Below, in pieces: positions 1-38,114 of a stretch of 47,500 nt of DNA (positions are counted from its first letter, which is position 1; each line of letters opens with the position of its first letter). A model generated the notes under the pieces. It saw only the letters and a list, made by a program, of their open reading frames with translations. It was not told where the DNA came from and ran no database searches. The stretch spans positions 14,074,874 to 14,122,373 of the forward strand of contig CM022674.1 of NCBI GenBank assembly GCA_012295275.1. Direction: 5' to 3'. A program made the position numbers and the translations under genes. Origin of the DNA: Chrysomallon squamiferum (Eukaryota; Mollusca; Gastropoda; Neomphalida; Peltospiridae).

Positions 1-1341
1 AGACCTCAAACGTTGTTTTACATCTTACACAGACCTCAAAGGTTGTTTTACATCTTACACAGAGCTCAAAGGTTGTTTTACATCTTACACAGAGCTCAAA
101 CGTTGTTTTACATCTTACACAGACCTCAAAGGTTGTTTTACATCTTACACAGAGCTCAAACGTTGTTTTACATCTTACACAGACCTCAAAGGTTGTTTTA
201 CATCTTACACAGAGCTCAAAGGTTGTTTTACATCTTACACAGACCTCAAAGGTTGTTTTACATCTTACACAGACCTCAAAGGTTGTTTTACATCTTACAC
301 AGAGCTCAAAGGTTGTTTTACATCTTACACAGAGCTCAAAGGTTGTTTTACATCTTACACAGAGCTCAAACGTTGTTTTACATCTTACACAGAGCTCAAA
401 CGTTGTTTTACATCTTACACAGACCTCAAAGGTTGTTTTACATCTTACACAGACATCAAAGGTTGTTTTACATCTTACACAGAGCTCAAAGGTTGTTTTA
501 CATCTTACACAGAGCTCAAACGTTGTTTTACATCTTACACAGACCTCAAAGGTTGTTTTACATCTTACACAGAGCTCAAAGGTTGTTTTACATCTTACAC
601 AGACCTCAAAGGTTGTTTTACATCTTACACAGAGCTCAAAGGTTGTTTTACATCTTACACAGAGCTCAAAGGTTGTTTTACATCTTACACAGAGCTCAAA
701 GGTTGTTTTACATCTTACACAGACCTCAAAGGTTGTTTTACATCTTACACAGAGCTCAAACGTTGTTTTACATCTTACACAGACCTCAAAGGTTGTTTTA
801 CATCTTACACAGAGCTCAAAGGTTGTTTTACATCTTACACAGAGCTCAAAGGTTGTTTTACATCTTACACAGAGCTCAAAGGTTGTTTTACATCTTACAC
901 AGACCTCAAAGGTTGTTTTACATCTTACACAGAGCTCAAACGTTGTTTTACATCTTACACAGAGCTCAAACGTTGTTTTACATCTTACACAGACCTCAAA
1001 GGTTGTTTTACATCTTACACAGAGCTCAAAGGTTGTTTTACATCTTACACAGAGCTCAAAGGTTGTTTTACATCTTACACAGAGCTCAAAGGTTGTTTTA
1101 CATCTTACACAGACCTCAAAGGTTGTTTTACATCTTACACAGAGCTCAAAGGTTGTTTTACATCTTACACAGAGCTCAAAGGTTGTTTTACATCTTACAC
1201 AGAGCTCAAAGGTTGTTTTACATCTTACACAGACCTCAAAGGTTGTTTTACATCTTACACAGACCTCAAAGGTTGTTTTACATCTTACACAGAGCTCAAA
1301 CGTTGTTTTACATCTTACACAGACCTCAAAGGTTGTTTTAC
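1..1341. repeat. 30-bp minisatellite array (about 45 units)
   Basis: Perfectly periodic 30-bp tandem array that begins before the window and ends at about 1341. The unit core is GGTTGTTTTACATCTTACAC followed by AGASCTCAAA. Almost all variation is at two positions: C or G at unit position 4 and G or C at position 11. This gives three common unit types plus single variants such as the AGACATC unit near 451. Because 30 is a multiple of 3 and no unit holds a stop in that frame, a 451-codon reading frame of FYILHR-type decapeptides results. I see no splice or start signals making it a gene. It lies upstream of, or inside an upstream intron of, the sulfotransferase gene. Confidence 0.97.
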
Positions 1342-1527
1342 TGCAAATCATTACACTACTGTCTATGAGAAGGTGTAGATAAAATATCCCTTACTGCTAG
1401 TTCAAAAGGAGTAGCCCATGATATAGCGGGTTTCCTCTCTTTGTATGTGTAAAATCGTTAACCACTGAAACGTAGTAAAATAAATTGTCTGCAGTTTCAC
1501 TATGCAATTTACACGTGCTTTGCTTAG

Positions 1528-1567
<40 letters not shown>

Positions 1568-1818
1568 GCACACACATTAAAAAGAGATGACGAATGATGA
1601 TGATGTCGATCATAAATAAATAAATTCTACAAGAACCAGAACTAAAAATAAAATGACAAGAACAGCATTAACCAAACAGTAACTGTGGTGATGGCGATGT
1701 TAATAACAACAACAACAACAACATTTTTTTTTTTTTTTTGACAATATTATTGTTCAAACTACCATAATGACATTGTTATTTTTCTGTTTTGGTTCATTAC
1801 CCATTCTAATTTGTCAAG
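1342..1818. other. AT-rich non-coding stretch (probable intron)
   Basis: No coding exon recognised. It holds a (CA)n microsatellite at about 1532-1575, a short (CAA)n at about 1706-1722 and a poly-T run ending at 1739. It probably belongs to an intron upstream of the first visible sulfotransferase exon. Confidence 0.6.
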
Positions 1819-6096
<4,278 letters not shown>

Positions 6097-6398
6097 AGTC
6101 AGTAATTAAACTACAGATGAATATGTATTTATTTATTTATTTATTTATTTATATATTTAGTTAGTTAGTTAGTTAGTTAGTTTTAATATATGTGGGAGTG
6201 TATACATCAAAATCGTTTTACTGATAGAGTGAGGAGCTGCGGCTGGAACGTGAAATCAGTGTATTAAAAAATGTCATTGACCTCGTGAATGAAATGAAAC
6301 ACAAATAAGTAAATATTTGTGGCCTAACTCCGAGGCTAAGTTGTAAATTATCCTAAAACGGCAACAGTAAATAAATAAGTAAGATATAAAATACAATA

Positions 6399-6469
<71 letters not shown>

Positions 6470-7007
6470 TATATATAGATAACAGATAAGTAACTCATTG
6501 CTACTAACGTAACTGAAGTAGCAGCTGTAAGTATTTTACTGCATTTTCTAGTATACTAATAAATTTTATACGGTTTAGAATCAGACGGCGCGGTCACATT
6601 TATGACGTCAGTGACTGAAATGTCATATATATATATATATATGCATTTATTTATTTATTTTTTAACTTATTTTTTTTATTATATATATAACAAAATTAAA
6701 TTAATAATAAATAAATAAATACATTTTAAAAATTAGTGTGTTTTTTGTTTTTTTTAAGTTTATGTTATCATAATTTGTAAAATAAATTAAATATATTTTA
6801 TGTATTACTGCACACTTAAGATAAAAAAAATGTATGTAGAATATTTCCACGAAATGAATTTGTTATATCACAGTATTTTTCTTTTCTTTAAATAAATATC
6901 AAAGTATACATATTGGTAGAAACAAATAAATAAATTTAATGTGCTTTTATGTAACTGTTTTGTTCTTATTAAAACATATATGAGATAATGCTAACGAAAT
7001 GTTTTAG

Positions 7008-7079
<72 letters not shown>

Positions 7080-7207
7080 GTTGTTGTTGTTGTTGTTGCT
7101 GCTGCTGTTGTTGTTATGGTTGGTGTTCTTGTTTTGCTATAACATGCCTGCTGTGACGTAATAAACTAAAGACAGACATTTGTATAGTTTGAACTGTTGT
7201 TTTACAG
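6097..7207. other. Sulfotransferase 3' flank, AT-rich
   Basis: Probable 3' UTR and downstream DNA. It contains (TTTA)n at about 6126-6150, (AC)n at about 6400-6467, an ATAT tract near 6627 and a long (ATT)n then (GTT)n tract at about 7009-7098. Several AATAAA-like hexamers sit in AAATAAAT runs, so the cleavage site cannot be chosen by eye. Confidence 0.6.
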
Positions 7208-7314
7208 GAGAGAACTGTGTGATGAGACCCTCGGCTCAGAACGTACAAAATGTCGCTTTGATCACAAAGATCAGGACTGGAACTAACCGCCCTCACGTGG
7301 ACAGGAATCGTTAA
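7208..7314 (+). CDS. Possible alternative terminal exon (unrecognised)
   Basis: A GC-richer island after a good acceptor (TTGTTTTACAG|GAG). Read in phase 1, it is open for 34 whole codons (GENCVMRPSAQNVQNV..., ending VDRNR) to TAA at 7312-7314; AATAAA follows at 7363. Phase 1 matches the donor of the 5421-5568 sulfotransferase exon, so it could be an alternative last exon replacing 5924-6096, or a 3' UTR exon. I do not recognise the peptide and the conserved C-terminus is clearly in 5924-6096, so this is tentative. Confidence 0.3.
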
Positions 7315-7362
7315 ATCTTTTCACTGTCTAATTGATCCGTCGTCAGTTTGAATCGTGCAGTC

Positions 7363-7368
7363 AATAAA
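7363..7368 (+). terminator. Candidate poly(A) signal
   Basis: AATAAA outside a simple repeat, 49 bp after the stop of the possible exon at 7208-7314. It could serve that exon or the sulfotransferase transcript. Confidence 0.4.
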
Positions 7369-7385
7369 CTCATCCAATAACTTGT

Positions 7386-7876
7386 GCAGAGATAAGCTGT
7401 TGAGAAAAGAACAGGATGAAAGATAATGTAAACTGTGTGAAACTGAGTGGAATCAGAGAGAGAAAGAAAGAAGAATAGATAGATAGACAGACTGACAAAC
7501 AGGTAGATATACAGATATACTGAGAGAGACAGAGATAAGTAGATAGACAGAGAGAGAGAGAGAAATGTACACATCACTAACAGAGATATAAAATGGAGGA
7601 TGAATCAAGTAAGAGGAAGACACAGAAACTACGCGGCACTCAGCAAGTGAAACAAGCATTTCCAGTTCTAACCTACCTCCATGAATGGGGTTTCTTCTCT
7701 TAAATCCAAGAAGTTTAGGCAGGCGAGAATAAAAGATTTGTTTTAAAAAAATAAAAAATAAAATATGCTTACAATAATAAAGATAAAGATTTAAATAAAA
7801 AAATAAAATAAAATGATGATAAAGATAAAATAAGAATACTATTCTCGACAGATATAAAACAACTGCAAATAATAAA

Positions 7877-7939
<63 letters not shown>

Positions 7940-8542
7940 GTAGATAAATAAATAAATTAGGGGAGGCTATGTTGCCGAGAGTGACTTTCGCTAAATCGGT
8001 GTTTAACTTCAAAATTGACCTTCTTTGGATGGATTATTGAAGGTTAACTGAAATTAAAACTTGATTTGTCATTGATATACCACTCACGTAGGATGAAACT
8101 GAACACGTGATCAGTTTTAATCAATTCCAGGTTTAAAATTCAAATCAACAGCTGGCTTATGGTATATGACGAAAATTACGTAAATTAAATTTGAAAAAAA
8201 TTCAATAATTTTAACCTAAAATTGTAAAAGTATTAAATATTATTAACATTTGATTTCTAGAATCCGGATAAAGGGTTCTGAACTCGTATCAATAATTTAC
8301 GATTCTTGGTTTTCCATTCGTAAAAGTTTATCGACAACTAAAAGATGCTGTCATCCCAAATCGATCCCCTTAAAATTCGGATCAAACAGAGGGGCGTCGA
8401 TATGAACCTTACTGACGATTCCAGTGATAAAACTCTTGTCTGAGAGACAACAACAACAACAATAATAATAATAATAACAACGACAGTAGTAATAATAATA
8501 ACAATAATAATAATAATGATGATGATGATAATGACAATAACA

Positions 8543-8586
<44 letters not shown>

Positions 8587-9560
8587 GTAAAGAAAATTAA
8601 TATTAAAAACCAAGAAAGTGGATTAAAAATTATCAAAGCTGAAAATGGTAAGATAAATGGAGTATATTAACTGTCTATTCTGATATGAAATGCAATGCGT
8701 CATGACAGAAATTAATTTATAGTCACATGCATGCGCATACGCGGTGGGAGGAACTTGAGGGCGTGTATGCGGCTGGATCTCGATTTGAAATATGTTGCAC
8801 GTGTATTTGTTTATCTCTCGGAGTATTTTTATTTACAGCATGTTAATGATATCCTGTTTCGTTATCTTTACGGTAGCTGAAAAAATGAATGTGGGGAAAA
8901 AATAGATAAATAATTAAAAACAAATAAATCTAATAATAATTAAATAATACTAATACCAATAATAAATAAATAAATGTGAAATAAAAAAAAGAGAAAGAGA
9001 AATTATATCCATATAAACAGTTTATAGCATATATATATATATACACACAGTTTTTTATGTTTTTATTGCTTATGCTATTTAGTAAAAAAAAACAATATAA
9101 AACTTAACGAAATATAAATAAAGTTATATTAATCTCGTGAAAATGTCCTGGTACATCGTCTTAAATTTTCTTTTAATTCTTGTTTTATTCTTTATTTTCT
9201 TCCGTTAATTAGAAAAACAACAACAACGGAAAAAAAAAAAAAAAAAAAAAAAACATTATTATTATTATTATTATTGTTGTTGTTGTTGTTGATGTTGTTT
9301 TTGTCACAGATTTTAGTCATTATTATTTAATTTTTTAACTGATTTATTTATTATTATTCTTTTCTAACTTCAAAAACAAAAAGCGAAATTAAGAAATGTT
9401 TATCGATCTACATAGAATCTAATTAATTACGTTAATGGACATTTAATAAATTGTGTCTTTGTGTGCGAAGCAGATTTATACAGTATTATTATTTTGATAA
9501 ATTCCAATCAATAAGGAACTTTAAAAGAAAAGAGAAAAAGAAGGCGCTGAATTAAGAAAA
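7386..9560. other. Intergenic DNA with microsatellites
   Basis: No exon recognised. It contains GA-rich and GATA-like tracts (7454-7562), a long (AAT)n at about 7868-7934, mixed CAA/AAT/ACT triplets at about 8448-8585, an ATAT tract near 9030, and poly-A with (ATT)n and (GTT)n at about 9230-9290. Confidence 0.7.
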
Positions 9561-9578
9561 TAAAATATTTCTGTGAAC

Positions 9579-9875
9579 AGGTCAAAGGTGAAAACTGGCT
9601 GCTATGCAACGCTGCTGGGGGCAATGAAGCCACATTTGCGTGTTTCGGTTATCACATCCGCGAAAAGATAATAGTTCCTCATGTTTACATTATCAGTATT
9701 AGTTTTATAGAATTCATAAATACATTATTTCTACAGTTTGTCTAATATAATGTATATATGAAATAAGAAAATGCATTTATTATAAATAATTAAAAACATA
9801 TCTTATGGATCGGAAGTGGCGCATCAATATTTACAATGACGTCAGATGTGAAAAGGCAACACAAGCACCTGCAAG

Positions 9876-9882
<7 letters not shown>
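9579..9882 (+). promoter_or_regulatory. Likely FoxJ2/3 promoter and TISU-like start
   Basis: A GC-richer island before the FoxJ start. Motifs seen in order: an AGGTCA-A-AGGTGA direct repeat (DR1 nuclear-receptor type, 9579-9591); GCTGC-TAT-GCAAC, a weak RFX X-box-like inverted repeat (about 9598-9610); TGTTTAC, a forkhead core (9682-9688); CGGAAGTG, an ETS core (about 9810-9817); TGACGTCA, a full CRE (9837-9844); and CAAGATGGCCGA over the initiator ATG (9873-9884), matching the TISU/YY1 pattern SAASATGGCGGC at 10 of 12 positions. TISU genes normally have very short 5' UTRs, so transcription may begin within the ETS/CRE cluster. Motif matches are direct; function is inferred. There is no TATA box at a convincing position. 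Confidence 0.5.
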
Positions 9883-32432
<22,550 letters not shown>

Positions 32433-32945
32433 TCTTTTTACTTCACTCATTACATCATCCAATCACAGCCTTCACCATCAAGTCACATGATCAAACCGTC
32501 CAATCACATGTTTATCCAATCAGAACCATGTCACAGCTATATTTAACTGATATACACATTTCATAATATTTTCAGATTTTTGTGGTTTTTATTTTATTTT
32601 TTTTTCCATTTTTCAAAACCGAGCCATGTAACATTACCCGTCCAATATTTTGTGTTATTATACATTTTGTTTTTCAATCTTTGTTGCTGTTAGACACATT
32701 TACATTTTTATTGTTTTTCATGTGGTTACTTCTGTACTTCACTGAGTGAAGTACTTTTTGATGAACATTTATTTGTTACCTGTACTGAATTTTGTGTCAG
32801 CTGTACTGAGTATATGGATTGCTGATATCATAGTATATATATACATGTGTTGTGCCATGGAACATTAGAAATATAAAAAAGAAGCATAAAATTCATTATA
32901 TATTAACTCTTGATATACGAATAGAAACATACATGCACAGAAACA

Positions 32946-32981
<36 letters not shown>

Positions 32982-33670
32982 TGTTCATATATCTACTGTA
33001 TAAATAAATAAAATTTTATATTTGGATGCAAAATAAATATATCTTGGATACAAGTATATATCCTTTTACTCATGGATACAGTTAAATATTAATTTACTGT
33101 TAATTCAAATACCCACTTAATTTAATTTCAAATATAATAAATATCCATGGATATAATAATAACATACACTGAATATATATATATCATCAAAGAATTTACT
33201 AAATAAAATATACACAATAAAATATACACACATCTACATCACACATAAATATACATAAACAAAACATGAATGAACATACACATACATTACCATTATAAGG
33301 TACAAAATAGATGTATGAATTTTTCATGTCACCAAATTGCTCAGAAAACCTTTAACATGCACTAATTATTCATTGAAGTCACTGATAATTTGTATTAATA
33401 GTTTGTTTTACAGTATCATGTTGTATATATCTTGTATCACACTGCATATAATATAATATATGTATGTACCTAATATATATAGGCTTAACCACCAGTCAGA
33501 TCAAGCATAGGGTTATAGAGCGAATGAAGTTCAAGAATACATATGCAATACTTTTTGTTTTTTATATATATATATATATATATATAGCTGTTTTAATGTT
33601 GTTAAAATTAATTAATTTTTCACTTTTTGTTTTAAGTTTTCTAAAGGTTTTAAATTATAAATGCTGAATG

Positions 33671-33711
<41 letters not shown>

Positions 33712-34970
33712 CCATATTATTATTAATGTAAAAAAATAGTAGAAAGTAAAATAAAATAAAAATCAGTAAACAAACAAACAAACCCAATCACAGTGATGTT
33801 AATGCTTTAATTATAATAAATAAACATTAGTGACAGTAATAACAAATAGCTTTATAATAAATACACAAACAAATAAGTTTTATAAGTAATGGTGTATGGA
33901 AAACTGAACTGATGTTCTTCAACAAACCCAGTTGATAGTCAACCCTGTGTTATATCTCTTGTATTCTGCCCCTACAACCCACTTCCCATCATGCATCACA
34001 CTGTACATTTTACATAGTCTTGTGTTCAGGTCATAATTTTATTCCATTGTTAATGACTTATGTTTTTTAATTTTTAATACTTTTAAACTATTACGAAGAC
34101 AAAATTAATATATTTAGCTATTTTCAGTAGATTGTTATATTTGTTTACAAAAAGAAATTTGTCAACAGTTTCAGTTTAAATTGTGGTGGATCAGTCTTTT
34201 AAGTACTATTGTTTCTATCGAAATAATATTTTGTAATTGATATATCAAATTTTACTTTTTTATATGTTATAAGTAATATTTTAACATTAAATGAATCATA
34301 TTGAAATAATATACAAGAACGTTTGACCTATATTAAAGTTACATAACTCTAGCAGTAAAAGTTTTAAATTTCACCATACCCACATTTTGTTTTCTGTAAT
34401 GTTGAAACTGATAAAAACAGAATAAATAAAAAATATACAGAAAAAAACCTTCAGTCTCTTGGTAGGACCTTACAAACATATTTTAAAATAATTTTAAAAG
34501 TTTCGAATTATTAAAAAGATTTTATTTTAAAAAAATGATATGGTTTTCTATTTTGAACTGTGATACTCTTTGTACACACTTGTAGCATCTTCCTTTAACT
34601 TCATTCTGTATGAAACAGCTAGGATCATCACATGTAATATACTGACAATATTTCACACCATAAATAATAGGTTTTATTTATCATTCTTTTGTAGTGTACA
34701 GATATTTTCCTTACCATGCTGTTAAAATACATTTCTTTCAAACAAAACGAATTATTATTTATTTTTTTAATTGACATTTTCTTCAACCAGTGTTAAAAAT
34801 TTTTTTAGGTATTGACGATGTTCCAAAAAGAACGAAACAGTTTCAAAAATGGTTGAGTTTGTTATTTTATTTTAATTTTAATTTTTTCTGTGTGTGGTGC
34901 TGTTCATTTTATTTTATCTGGAAAGTTCAATGGATATTAATTAGCACTGCGGTATATGATTTACATGACA
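32433..34970. other. FoxJ2/3 3' UTR and flank
   Basis: Non-coding, AT-rich. Several AATAAA hexamers occur (for example near 33003 and 33032), so the end of the mRNA cannot be fixed. It contains (AC)n at about 32948-32977, an AT tract near 33565 and (AAT)n at about 33674-33709. Confidence 0.5.
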
Positions 34971-34975
34971 GCTTC

Positions 34976-35183
34976 ATGAATATTCATCATTATAGTTGTT
35001 GTTTTAGCTCACAAGTTCATGAATATTCATCATAATGGCTGTTTTGTCTGGTAACTTCATTAATATTCATCATGGCTGTTTTATCTGATAACATGAATAT
35101 TCATCACAGCTGTTTTATCTTTGTAGATGTCATGAATATTCATCATCATAGCTGTTTTATCTGATAACTTCATGAATATTCGT
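34976..35183. repeat. Six spaced ATGAATATTCAT palindromes
   Basis: The 12-bp perfect palindrome ATGAATATTCAT occurs at 34976, 35019, 35093 and 35132, with one-mismatch copies at 35059 and 35172. Spacing is 34-43 bp within a degenerate repeat that also carries GCTGTTTTATCTGATAAC. The palindrome resembles POU-dimer (MORE-type) sites. Confidence 0.85.
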
Positions 35184-37087
35184 CATTAATTAACTGATTT
35201 TTGTATCTGTGTGTTGCTGTTTTATAGTTATAACCACTGTTTGTTAATATTGTTTATTTTTATTACATAATATATCTCTGTATGCACTGTTCTTTCTGTT
35301 TATATACCATATTTTGAAACTAATTTAAGTAAGTAAATAAATAAAAAAAAAAAAAAAAATAAATAGATAAATATCTAAGCAAACATTGTGAGATAAAATT
35401 AAGAGAAAAAACATGTTTATAAAACTTTTAGATTTGTTATTTACTTTTTAATTTTTGAAAATACTCTTTACTTTTCATTCATCCGTCCATCTGTTTGTTT
35501 GTTATTTGCACTGGCTGTGAAATAACTTTTTAATTTTCATTTGTTACTGTGCAGTGTTTATTTATTTACACTTGTTTCAACAGTTGTCCCAGCAATTGAA
35601 CTGAACAAATATGTATGTATATATGTTTTATTTTATTTATTTATTTTTTAGAGCTCAATATTACCCGGTAATCTATTTTTTTTTTTTTTTAAATTTTGTC
35701 ATTTTCAATATAAATTAATAATAATAATAATAATAAATAAATTTAAATTGTACAAAAATGAATTTTTAGCAAAAGTTTATTTATTTATTTTTTTTTTTTT
35801 TTTTTTTTGTATAAAATTATACTTTTCACATTTTAACATACATTTGTTTCTATCTTATTAAACAATAGTTGTGGTGCTAAACATGGCATAATGATTGTTT
35901 TATTTAATGGAGTTAACCTTTACTAATAATAAAGTGAAATAATAGTTTGACAATCTCTCTGTGAAATTTGAGGGCTACAATTAACAAAAACATTTAATGC
36001 ATTTTGTACTGTTACCTTCTTGTTTCATTTGTTTATAGAAACAAACCTTTCATAACAATAAAATACAACAACAATTTACAAACATTAAAGGCAGCCATTT
36101 GCTGTACATTTTCAACAGAACATTTGTACAGATGAAATATATGTGTTAATAAAATTATAAATAAATAATTTGATATAGATTTTTTTTTCTTTATAAATAA
36201 TGATAGCTTGTTCTGGAAGAACTAAATTGCATGTAAACTACTTCATAACATCAGAAATATGAACTTAAAAAAAAAAGACATATTACATAACAAATATTAG
36301 GTGAATATTTCATTTTACAACCATCAGAGGTCTTATATGAATTAAACAATCAAATGTTAATATAATTTATAATAACACTATTAGGATTTTTTTCTTTCAA
36401 CTTGAAATGATTTTTAGAAAATAGTATTTTGGGCGACAAAAAAGGCAGTACAAACTGAGTGTCCCATTTTGCGCATGCGTTATTTAATTTAATTGAAAAT
36501 AAATTTTATTTGATCCTGTATGACAAGTACATTTTAATAAATTATTTTGTTTTTATGTCATTTCTGACATTATGAATCTATTATTTTTATACACTGTGCA
36601 ATTTAACTGTTATTCATTTGTAAAATCTATCATGTTGTTTCTTTTTTTATTTAATAAAAATGTAAATATATATATATATATATATTTTTTTTCCCATGAT
36701 GTGAAAATCATTAATAATGTACGTAGTTAAGTGATGTATTAATTTTAATAATGTTTCGTTGAATCATTGAATTTGTATTTTTTGTTTACATCTCTGTAAA
36801 CAGTAGTGCTGTCTTTATTTAAATATTTCAAAATCAGACGAAGAAGCAAATACTGTCTTTTCTTATACAACTACCACTACTACTTCTACTACAACTACTA
36901 CTGCTGCAACAACTACTACTAGCACTGATACAGTTGTTGTTATTATTATTAATTTTTGTTATTATTAGTTAAATAAAAAGCTTGTAATATAATTAATTTC
37001 ATTCCAAATTCAGTTTTTAAAGTCATTAAAATCTATTTTTATGAAATAGTTACATCATTTATTTGGATGCAGTGTTTACAGAATATC

Positions 37088-37226
37088 TTTGTGTGTATAA
37101 TGAATCCTGTGTTAATGAATGTATAATGAATCCTTTGTGTGTATAATGAATCCTTTGTGTGTATAATGAATCCTGTGTTAGTGTATAATGAATCCTGTGT
37201 TAATGTATAATGAATCCTGTGTTAAT
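37088..37226. repeat. About 20-27 bp tandem repeat (six copies)
   Basis: Copies of GTGTATAATGAATCCTKTGT, with two spacer variants (TAATGAAT and TAGT). Confidence 0.9.
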
Positions 37227-37728
37227 GAGGAATAATTTCATATCTATCTGATACAGAACTGTCCCATTTTTAAACAATTTTCACCTAGAATCATACTTGG
37301 AGATCTATTTTACTTTCAAATATTGTTCAGAAATTGGTGACATCAACTACACTGATAATAAAAATCAGCAACAATGTCATGTATTTTTCTGATTGTGTGA
37401 TCTTTCATACAGATGTGTATAAACAGCCTTTCAGCAGCAAATATGGATGACTGGAATTTTATTTATTTATTAATATTCCACCCAAAATAGAAGAACATTG
37501 TTTTAATAATAAATGTAGAATAAGATGAGTCAGTTTTATTTTGTTTTGTTATTTCCTGGGAATTTAAAATATTTTGTATATATGAAAATTCTGTTATTAA
37601 ACATAATACAACCATTTAAGACAGACACCTGTCAGATGGTTTACTTATTCAATTCATTGTTTAAAATATTTATGCATATCCATTTCCCTGCTCTCTTTTT
37701 TTGAGTTTTCATATTATTTTCTTAATCA

Positions 37729-37769
<41 letters not shown>

Positions 37770-38083
37770 GTTGTTATTGTTGTTATTACTTTGAAATGCA
37801 ACTGTTTATCTACGATACTGATAACATTTGAACTATTCAGAAATTAGTTTATCCACATTTGCTGCTGACTTTTGATCTCATATTTTTGCAAAACCATCCT
37901 TAATTCTGACAATACTGTGTATATTCAATACTGACTGGTCAGAGAGACAAACGTGTTATAATGGTCAATTTTTATTTGGTCGTTAAATATCAGATTGATT
38001 TGGCCATTTTGGGTTACTAAATTTTTTATAGTAATCAGTTTTTAGAAATTTAAGAAAACTGTTTAACTAATTATTATTACATT

Positions 38084-38114
<31 letters not shown>

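Noticed and set aside
13-1368. 451-codon open frame of FYILHRAQRL-type decapeptides
   Set aside because: It is produced by a stop-free 30-bp repeat, has a TTG not ATG at its start and no gene signals.
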